This document shows positions 57,495-64,000 of a stretch of 64,000 nucleotides of DNA, in pieces. The notes beneath the pieces are model-generated. The model saw only the letters and a program-made list of their open reading frames with translations, was not told the origin of the DNA and did no database searches. A program made the position numbers and the translations under genes. The stretch spans positions 124,001 to 188,000 of the forward strand of contig NZ_JAEMUH010000002.1 in assembly GCF_016461785.1 (NCBI RefSeq). Reading direction: 5' to 3'. The first letter of the stretch is position 1. Each line of letters opens with the position of its first letter. The stretch is from Marinomonas ostreistagni. GTDB lineage: Bacteria; Pseudomonadota; Gammaproteobacteria; Pseudomonadales; Marinomonadaceae.

Positions 57495-58328
57495 TTATAG
57501 ACGGCGATGCTGGAGGCACGGCATCGCCGATCTAACGCTTTTGAGGTAAGTTTTATCCACCTCAAAATAAATTATCCCTTCTTGCTCACCATCTAATTTA
57601 TCAATCAATTCTCCCCATGGACTGTAGGCTACTGTATTTCCATAAGTGCGCCTTGTATCGCTATGCCAACCGACTTGCCCTACTCCCGCCACATAAAACT
57701 GATTCTCTATGGCTCGAGCACACAAAAGGGTATGCCAATGAGCTTCACCTGTTTTATAAGTAAACGCAGAAGGAACAACCACAACTTCGGCCCCAAGTTC
57801 AGCTAAACGACGATAATATTCAGGGAAACGCAAGTCATAGCAAATACTAAAACCCAAACAAACATCATCTACAAGGTATACAACGGGGGCAATTTCTCCT
57901 GGTTCAATGTAACGAGACTCACGATAAGTATTAGCTTTGTCATCGACATCCACATCAAACAAGTGAATTTTATCGTAACGTGCTAAGACCTCGCCTTCAG
58001 GCCCTATCAATAAAGAAGACTGCCTAACACGACCCGCTTTAACCAACCTACTATCTTGATCTAATGCCATTGGATGTGAACCAATTAAAACATATACATT
58101 TTTCTCAGATGCGAATCGCTTAATAGCTTCTAAAATTACCGTTGTTGATTCTGACTCGGACAGCGCTCGCATCTGTTTGGCATCGAACAAAAAGACATTC
58201 TCAGGCAACACTAACAATCTTGGGTTATGATCCATCGCTGCCGTCATGAGCTCTAGGACTTTATTCAAGTTAAGCTGCCAGTCCTGAACACTGGTAAGCT
58301 GGATACAAGCAATGCCAAGTTTCGCCAT
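57495..58328 (-). CDS. Carbon-nitrogen hydrolase (nitrilase superfamily, Nit1-like)
   Basis: A 277-residue amidase from the ATG at 58328; a GTG at 58337 is also possible. The catalytic Glu-Lys-Cys triad is in LLVLPENVF, YDKIHLFDVDV and FSICYDLRFPEYYR. This branch resembles Nit1/omega-amidase-like proteins; repair of deaminated glutathione is a plausible activity but not shown. The 3' end holds a perfect inverted repeat (CGGCGATGC/GCATCGCCG at 57502-57529) without a T-run. It follows yhdP in the usual rng-yhdP-nitrilase order. Confidence 0.93.
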   Translation of the reverse strand: MAKLGIACIQLTSVQDWQLNLNKVLELMTAAMDHNPRLLVLPENVFLFDAKQMRALSESESTTVILEAIKRFASEKNVYVLIGSHPMALDQDSRLVKAGRVRQSSLLIGPEGEVLARYDKIHLFDVDVDDKANTYRESRYIEPGEIAPVVYLVDDVCLGFSICYDLRFPEYYRRLAELGAEVVVVPSAFTYKTGEAHWHTLLCARAIENQFYVAGVGQVGWHSDTRRTYGNTVAYSPWGELIDKLDGEQEGIIYFEVDKTYLKSVRSAMPCLQHRRL

Positions 58329-58336
58329 GAAGATCA

Positions 58337-61300
58337 CTACCTTATCGGTGAATATTGTACTGGGGTTACCTTGGGCTCACTGAAAGGCCCCTCAATTTGG
58401 TATTGAATACTTGTTACTTTTGAGAGTTGATCACCGATTAGTTTGTCAGTGATATACAAAAGCCCTGCAATTTGCGGTGTTGCCAACAACAAGCCAGCAA
58501 CCGGTAAGGTGCTGCTTATTGGAATCGTTGCAGTAAGCCTTTCGTTTAGAGTTTCATCAATTAGGTTCGCGTTACCTTGCAAAGCAATCTCCGCCGTTGG
58601 CGATATAACTTTGAGCGGCTCGACTGTTTTCAATTGACCTTTCGCAATAGACAGATCCCCGCTGAATCTATCAAAAGGCATGCCCGGTTCATACAAATCT
58701 GAAAAATCGAACGTTAACCGTTTTGCAAAAGCATCCACATTAAATATTCCAAGCAATCGCAGGAATGGTGGTAATTGATCGACTTGATTGAAATTACCTT
58801 TTTGCACATTGAAGCTGATACGACCAGACAAACTAGGACGATCAAACGAAAGTAACGAATTTTCCCAGCTCAATAAAACATCCATTTGATATCGATTCGA
58901 GCTAAGAAAGGGTGACGGAGAGAACTTTTTCGTCAGCTCTCTAGCATCTTCGCCTTCAGCCTTTAAGGTCATCTCAACATTTTGCTTAGATCCACCTTGC
59001 CAGAAAATTTGCCCCAAAAACTGACCTTTCGGCAACTGAGTAGAGATATTTTTAATCCTAACTATGTTTCCTTGACTCTCGATAACAGCTGACCAATCTC
59101 CATACGGCCTATTATCAATGTAGACTTGATCGACTTTGACGGCCATTGAGGGAATCAAGCTAGGTTGAATTTCATTTTCTCTATTACTTTCTACCGTTGT
59201 ATTCTCTTTATCAGCCGTCAACCAATTCAAATAATGAATATGCAACTCAGGCCCAGCATCTGTTTGATTGAGGACAGCATTAAGCTCGTCTGAAGCCACT
59301 GTAAAAGGGTGACCATCCTTTGCTCGGGTGTAAGAGATTTTGACGTTATTGAACTGATTTTTTTCATTAACAGGCAATACATCCACCAACACATCCATAG
59401 AACGAATCCATTCAGGCAGATTAGTCGGAATACTACTGTCAGAAGCATTGTCAGTATTTTTTGATAAAGACACTTTAAAGTCATCGATAATTGGCTGCCA
59501 AGTGCGCCAATCAAATTCGTCAAGTTGACCATAAAAAGAAAGACCTTTTTGAATTTCTTGATCAACAGGAAGAGGCTTCAGTAGTGAAACACTACCCCCT
59601 TGAATTTGAGAATCACTGACTAAAATTTCACCATACAACCATTCCTTAGCCTGGACTTCTAGCAACAACTCTTCATTCAAAGCTTTAATATGAATATCGG
59701 TCGGAACTGAGACATCTGTTAGCTTTGCAATGGGGCTAGGCATCGCAAGCTTAACACCAACCAGATCAGTGGATAGATCGAGATCCACTTGCCCAAGTTT
59801 ACTGCGCCCTATTGCAAGATTTCCTGTGAAAGTTGTTAAGCCTTCTAGTCTAGAAATTAAAGGCTGAGGAGCATTGCGCCATTCAGCAACCTGTTTGCTG
59901 TTAATAGTACCTTTAAGCACCCCATCAAGTATAAAATGTTCTTCTTCATCAACCTGAGAGGTCAACACAAGACTGCTCGTCCCTCCTAATGTTTCTAATT
60001 CAAACTCGGTATCGTACACCCCTTTTTCACTGCCAAAATTTAAGCGCCCATTTAAAACTTTAATTGGCAATTGCGCTTGAGAAACAACAACTGAGTTTTC
60101 TGAAAAGACTAACTCCAGACCAACTGTAGGCTGCTCCCCCTTAACAAGAGGAACACTTAAATTAAATTCACCCGATAATTCACCACCGATATCCCAGTCC
60201 TTAAAAGGCTCTAGAACTGAGTCCTGCAATGGGGTTTTAGATAAAGCCTGTGCAATTAATGAAGCCTGGTTTCTTACTCTACCTTGCACTGCTACACGAT
60301 TCGCTTCACTTCCTTTAAAAGGAACATTTACCTGTATATCTTTGACCGGCAGCCCTGAAAAGTTTGCGTTATTTACAGTGACACTAACACGATCTTCTGT
60401 GACCAAGACATTTCCTTGAATATCTTTTGCAGGAGGCCAACTAGGATCGAATTCTAACTGCTCTAAACTGGAGTCTATTGATAACCTCAAAAAGGGCGAA
60501 ACCTCTCCAGCGACAAGCCCCGTTCGTAGTAACAAATTTACATTTTCGGCCTCACCTTTACCGAGCGACTGACTCAACCAATTGGACAATGATTCAGAAA
60601 GTATATTTGGTGGCACAAAAGCCAAGCCATCGTCTTTTGAGACATGTTGCGCGTTAATGTCCAACATAAGCTGATTGACACCAACACCTGTGTCAAATGG
60701 CTGCTCCAACCTAAAACTACCTTGTACCGTTGCATTTTTTTGCTTTAAAGCAAGGTTATCTCCAGTCACTACAAAAGCATTATCAAGCCTCTGCCAAGCA
60801 ACCGAACCGCTTGCACGGTCAATTTGCCATGCTTCGTCGTAGACGGTAGGAAAGGCAAGAGAACTGTTTACACTTTTGAACTCAACACTGCCTTGTGAGT
60901 CTGTAAGCGAAAAAACACCGTATACATTATTTACAGCGGGAATTCCCCTATGTCCTTCCACTTGAGCATTCACTAAATTACTTAAATACTGAAAGCGAAC
61001 GCCATCACCGCCTTGCCACACACGTAATGATGCATTTTTAGCCTCCCCTTTCGGACTTAATCCAGACAAAATATCGTGAAGCCGCCAATTTTCTGGTACG
61101 AATCGCAATGCGGTTTTTGACGCAATCTGGGCATCCATTTTATTAAACACAGCGTAGGCACGTTTACCCTCAGACTCCCATTCTGCTTTAATATTAATCC
61201 CTTCATACGATCGCCCAGAATCATTAAGAGCCAAATCAACCACCGCAAAATTTGCAGCATTATCGCTGTACTTCATGCGCCAATCAGCTTTGGCAAAAAG

Positions 61301-62164
61301 TGACGTTTGATCAGTGTAAGCAAGCTTCAGCAGGCTGTCTTTTGCTTGAAGGGAGATGCCTTTGTTAGGCTGAAAAGTTAGCCAATAGTCTCCCGCAAAT
61401 GAAACACTTTCAAGCGGCGCCAACACCGGTAAAGACAACCACTCCAAAGGAAGTGTCACTTCCGGAACATCTATGTAGGCCTGAACTTGCTGCTCGAAAA
61501 AGTTAGTCAAATCTCGACTCATTTGAGCTCGAACTTGAATAGGTTGCTCGATATCGTTAATAAACACATCGGTACGCAACAATGTTTTGGCAAATTGTTT
61601 GCGCAACATCGTTGCCGGCATGATAACCGAAAGCTCTTCATATCTTGGGCTTTCAATTTTGAGCACAACATCCAAAAGACTCATTTGTTGCTGCTCCGCT
61701 GCATAATTCAGCACACGAGATACTGCAATATCAGTATTAGATGATGCTGATAGCGACGACTCCTGCCCCTTCAATGAAAGCTTGCCTTGCTCATCTTCTT
61801 GCAACAAAACATTTACACCAGCTAACACAACGTTTTTGAACTGGGGAGACAGAGTTAAAAGAGTTTTAGGAATATCAAGCTCAAGGGATAAGTAGTCTAA
61901 TTGAATCGCATTGGCTTGCTTAGGGGTATCAAGTGCAAGGCCTGTTGCCTTAAACTCAACATTGATACCTCTAAGTTCACCAGATAAGTTTCTGACATGC
62001 ACCTTCATTCCAGTTAACTGGGTCAGGTTTCTTTCAACTTGAGGTTGGTAGACACTAATAAGAGGAAGAGAAATTTTAGCAAGCAAAACAGTTCCGGCTA
62101 ACAGAACGCTAACCAGAACAATTCCCCAGAAAAAGATGCGTGTCGCAGTCCTTATCGCTCGCAT
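58337..62164 (-). CDS. yhdP: AsmA-like lipid transport protein YhdP (DUF3971)
   Basis: A very long (1275-residue) inner-membrane-anchored periplasmic protein. One N-terminal helix (about 11-32) is followed by a repetitive beta-rich region characteristic of the bridge-like AsmA/YhdP group, with an AsmA2-type C-terminal part (FDFSDLYEPGMPFDRFSGDLSIAKGQLKT). YhdP with TamB and YdbH moves phospholipid to the outer membrane. It lies 12 bp after rng. Confidence 0.95.
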   Translation of the reverse strand: MRAIRTATRIFFWGIVLVSVLLAGTVLLAKISLPLISVYQPQVERNLTQLTGMKVHVRNLSGELRGINVEFKATGLALDTPKQANAIQLDYLSLELDIPKTLLTLSPQFKNVVLAGVNVLLQEDEQGKLSLKGQESSLSASSNTDIAVSRVLNYAAEQQQMSLLDVVLKIESPRYEELSVIMPATMLRKQFAKTLLRTDVFINDIEQPIQVRAQMSRDLTNFFEQQVQAYIDVPEVTLPLEWLSLPVLAPLESVSFAGDYWLTFQPNKGISLQAKDSLLKLAYTDQTSLFAKADWRMKYSDNAANFAVVDLALNDSGRSYEGINIKAEWESEGKRAYAVFNKMDAQIASKTALRFVPENWRLHDILSGLSPKGEAKNASLRVWQGGDGVRFQYLSNLVNAQVEGHRGIPAVNNVYGVFSLTDSQGSVEFKSVNSSLAFPTVYDEAWQIDRASGSVAWQRLDNAFVVTGDNLALKQKNATVQGSFRLEQPFDTGVGVNQLMLDINAQHVSKDDGLAFVPPNILSESLSNWLSQSLGKGEAENVNLLLRTGLVAGEVSPFLRLSIDSSLEQLEFDPSWPPAKDIQGNVLVTEDRVSVTVNNANFSGLPVKDIQVNVPFKGSEANRVAVQGRVRNQASLIAQALSKTPLQDSVLEPFKDWDIGGELSGEFNLSVPLVKGEQPTVGLELVFSENSVVVSQAQLPIKVLNGRLNFGSEKGVYDTEFELETLGGTSSLVLTSQVDEEEHFILDGVLKGTINSKQVAEWRNAPQPLISRLEGLTTFTGNLAIGRSKLGQVDLDLSTDLVGVKLAMPSPIAKLTDVSVPTDIHIKALNEELLLEVQAKEWLYGEILVSDSQIQGGSVSLLKPLPVDQEIQKGLSFYGQLDEFDWRTWQPIIDDFKVSLSKNTDNASDSSIPTNLPEWIRSMDVLVDVLPVNEKNQFNNVKISYTRAKDGHPFTVASDELNAVLNQTDAGPELHIHYLNWLTADKENTTVESNRENEIQPSLIPSMAVKVDQVYIDNRPYGDWSAVIESQGNIVRIKNISTQLPKGQFLGQIFWQGGSKQNVEMTLKAEGEDARELTKKFSPSPFLSSNRYQMDVLLSWENSLLSFDRPSLSGRISFNVQKGNFNQVDQLPPFLRLLGIFNVDAFAKRLTFDFSDLYEPGMPFDRFSGDLSIAKGQLKTVEPLKVISPTAEIALQGNANLIDETLNERLTATIPISSTLPVAGLLLATPQIAGLLYITDKLIGDQLSKVTSIQYQIEGPFSEPKVTPVQYSPIR

Positions 62165-62176
62165 ACATTTATCTCA

Positions 62177-63631
62177 TTAACGCAGCACTACATCGTACTG
62201 GTCTTGAGTGTAAACAGGATCCACTTGGAAGCGTATAGTTTTACCAATAAAGGCTTCGAGCTCAGCCACCGCTGCACTTTCTTCATCCAGAAAACGCTCC
62301 ACCACAGGACCACTTGCTAAGACAGTATAAGTTTGTGAATTATAAGCCCGATCAGCGCGCATAATTTCTCGTAATACTTCATAGCAAACTGTTTCAGGAG
62401 TTTTCACCACACCGCTTCCACGACATGAACGACAAGGCTCACACAAAACCTGTCCCAAGCTTTCTCTAGTGCGCTTACGGGTCATTTCAACCAAGCCCAA
62501 CTCAGAAACACCTGTGATCTTAGTCTTGGCATGATCCGACTCTAACACCTTCTCAAGCATTCGCAACACTTGTCGCTTATGCTCTTCGTCTTCCATGTCG
62601 ATAAAGTCAATGATAATGATGCCACCTAGATTGCGGAGCCTAAGTTGACGCCCAATAGCTGTCGCTGCTTCTAAGTTCGTTTTGTAGATGGTTTCTTCTA
62701 AATTTCGACTGCCCACAAATGCACCAGTATTCACATCGATTGTGGTCATGGACTCCGTTTGCTCAATAAGCAAATACCCGCCGGATTTAAGCTGAACTTT
62801 ACGATCTAGAGCCCTCTGAATTTCATCTTCGACACTGTACAAATCGAAAATTGGACGCTCACCTGGGTAATATTCAATTCGATTCATTAACTCAGGAATA
62901 AAGTCTTCAGCAAAAGCTCTTAATTTTGCATAATTCTCCTTCGAATCAATACGAATCTTCTCGGTAGTTAAGCTAACTAAGTCTCGCATAGTACGTAAAT
63001 GAAGGGGCAGATCTTCATAAATTATGGCAGGAGCCTTACTTGTATGAATACGTTTTTTAACAGACTGCCATAGGCGTGTTAAAAAATTGATATCAGCAAG
63101 AATCTCTTCTTCACCCGCACGCTCTGCAGCAGTTCGGAGAATATAGCCACTGGTTTCATCCCTATCTTCCAATGCTTTGGAGACTAACTGCTTTAGACGA
63201 TCTCGTTCTTCTTCATTTTCAATGCGCTGACTTACACCAACATGGGCTTGGTCAGGCATATAGACCAAATACCTGGACGGGATAGAAAGGTGTGTAGTTA
63301 AACGAGCACCTTTAGTACTGATTGGGTCTTTCGTTACTTGCACAACCAGCGACTGCCCTTCACGTAAATAGTCACCAATTTGATCGCTAGCATTAACAGA
63401 ATCACGATCAGCCACCTCAGAAACGTGAATAAAGGCAGCTCTTTCTAAGCCTATATCCACAAAAGCAGCCTGCATACCCGGCAATACCCGTACAACCTTA
63501 CCTTGATATATATTACCAACAATTCCTTTACGACTAGAGCGTTCGATATACACTTCTTGTAGCACGCCATTTTCAACCAGTGCTACACGTATTTCCATCG
63601 GGGTGACGTTAATTAAGACATCTTCACTCAC
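62177..63631 (-). CDS. rng: Ribonuclease G
   Basis: A 484-residue endoribonuclease that matures 16S rRNA 5' ends and decays some mRNAs. The S1-like domain includes GNIYQGKVVRVLPGMQAAFVDIGLERAAFIH, the catalytic acidic residues are in IDVNTGAFVG and IIIIDFIDM, and the zinc-link is CEPCRSCRGSG. Length excludes RNase E, which has a long C-terminal extension. It overlaps maf by 8 bp. Confidence 0.97.
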   Translation of the reverse strand: MSEDVLINVTPMEIRVALVENGVLQEVYIERSSRKGIVGNIYQGKVVRVLPGMQAAFVDIGLERAAFIHVSEVADRDSVNASDQIGDYLREGQSLVVQVTKDPISTKGARLTTHLSIPSRYLVYMPDQAHVGVSQRIENEEERDRLKQLVSKALEDRDETSGYILRTAAERAGEEEILADINFLTRLWQSVKKRIHTSKAPAIIYEDLPLHLRTMRDLVSLTTEKIRIDSKENYAKLRAFAEDFIPELMNRIEYYPGERPIFDLYSVEDEIQRALDRKVQLKSGGYLLIEQTESMTTIDVNTGAFVGSRNLEETIYKTNLEAATAIGRQLRLRNLGGIIIIDFIDMEDEEHKRQVLRMLEKVLESDHAKTKITGVSELGLVEMTRKRTRESLGQVLCEPCRSCRGSGVVKTPETVCYEVLREIMRADRAYNSQTYTVLASGPVVERFLDEESAAVAELEAFIGKTIRFQVDPVYTQDQYDVVLR

Positions 63632-64000
63632 GAATATTCTCCTTTAAAGGACTCACTCCGAATTCACTCAGAAACTGACTTACTTCATAGATTGGCAAGC
63701 CTACTACGGCCGAAAAAGAGCCGGACATATGTTTAACAAACATCCCACCAACACCCTGAATTGCATAAGACCCTGCTTTGTCGCACGGCTCTCCTGTTTT
63801 CCAATAGTGTTCTATTTCTAGATCTGAAATTTCGCGAAATGACACATCTGATATGACATTACAGGTGGCCACTCGGTTTAAGCCACCATTACACACACAC
63901 ACAGAAGTCATAACCTGGTGAGTTTTGCCAGAAAGCGCACGCAACATTTCCTTTGCGTGCTCAAAACTCTCCGGTTTACCTAAAATTTGCTCATCAATAA
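63624..64000 (-). CDS. maf: Maf-like nucleotide pyrophosphatase (5' end outside window)
   Basis: Partial gene read to the window edge; about 125 C-terminal residues are present and the N-terminal part with the first signature lies beyond 64000. ILGKPESFEHAKEMLRALSGKTHQV and YWKTGEPCDKAGSYAIQGVGGMFV are clear Maf/YhdE signatures. The family hydrolyses non-canonical nucleoside triphosphates (dTTP/UTP in YhdE). Overlap with rng matches the usual maf-rng order. Confidence 0.93.
   Translation of the reverse strand, partial: IDEQILGKPESFEHAKEMLRALSGKTHQVMTSVCVCNGGLNRVATCNVISDVSFREISDLEIEHYWKTGEPCDKAGSYAIQGVGGMFVKHMSGSFSAVVGLPIYEVSQFLSEFGVSPLKENIRE

Noticed and set aside
57502..57529. Rho-independent terminator at the end of the nitrilase gene
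   Set aside because: The inverted repeat is perfect but lies inside the coding end and lacks a T-run on either strand.

Overview
The window is a chromosomal stretch from a marine-type gammaproteobacterium. The best guess is Oceanospirillales, close to Marinomonas; this is inferred from gene order and moderate base composition, with no 16S gene to confirm it. Most of the 64 kb is conserved housekeeping DNA. I see no rRNA, tRNA, CRISPR array, transposase, integrase or phage structural gene.

Layout. 1-5.9 kb: the end of a cbb3 oxidase maturation cluster (ccoI cut by the window edge, ccoS, a TauE/SafE-like protein), then hemN with an FNR-type site, fnr and apt. 5.9-10.5 kb: ttcA-yfaZ and recQ-sprT on the minus strand, then a YecA-like gene. 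10.5-17.2 kb: a signalling block with a Spy/CpxP-like protein, a Tat-exported solute-binding protein, a hybrid histidine kinase and a small Rossmann protein on the minus strand, plus a membrane diguanylate cyclase on the plus strand. 17.2-19.8 kb: a 50-residue basic protein, a MYG1-family protein and an exported serine hydrolase.

19.8-25.4 kb is the accessory part. It holds a three-gene minus-strand operon that looks like an ABC-three-component (ABC-3C) conflict system: a DUF4297-like nuclease, a middle component and an SMC-like ATPase. Next to it is a non-coding array of five ~246-254 bp tandem repeats rich in inverted repeats. The repeats show loop variation with stem conservation, one compensatory base-pair change and several G.U-compatible changes when read as plus-strand RNA. 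The array ends a few bases from the thiH stop codon and is the least explained sequence in the window.

25.4-31 kb: a TPP-riboswitch-controlled thiC-thiE-thiS-thiG-thiH operon in which ThiE carries a degenerate ThiD-like N-terminal region. 31-41.4 kb: rsmI / lpoA-yraN-diaA, sspA-sspB, petABC (bc1 complex), rplM-rpsI, zapE / zapG. 41.4-47.4 kb: nif3-like / degS with overlapping divergent start codons, an SRPBCC-like membrane protein, then ibaG-murA-hisG-hisD. 47.4-57.5 kb: mlaFEDCB and, divergently, yrbG-lptC-lptA-lptB-rpoN-ptsN-ptsO-mgtE-darP, a compact envelope/sigma-54/nitrogen-PTS cluster lacking kdsD, kdsC, hpf and rapZ. 57.5-64 kb: maf (cut by the window edge)-rng-yhdP-nitrilase on the minus strand.

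Functional themes are micro-oxic respiration and its FNR control, envelope biogenesis (LPS transport, phospholipid transport, peptidoglycan, envelope protease), thiamine synthesis and membrane-linked signalling, interrupted by one probable defence locus with an adjoining structured repeat array.
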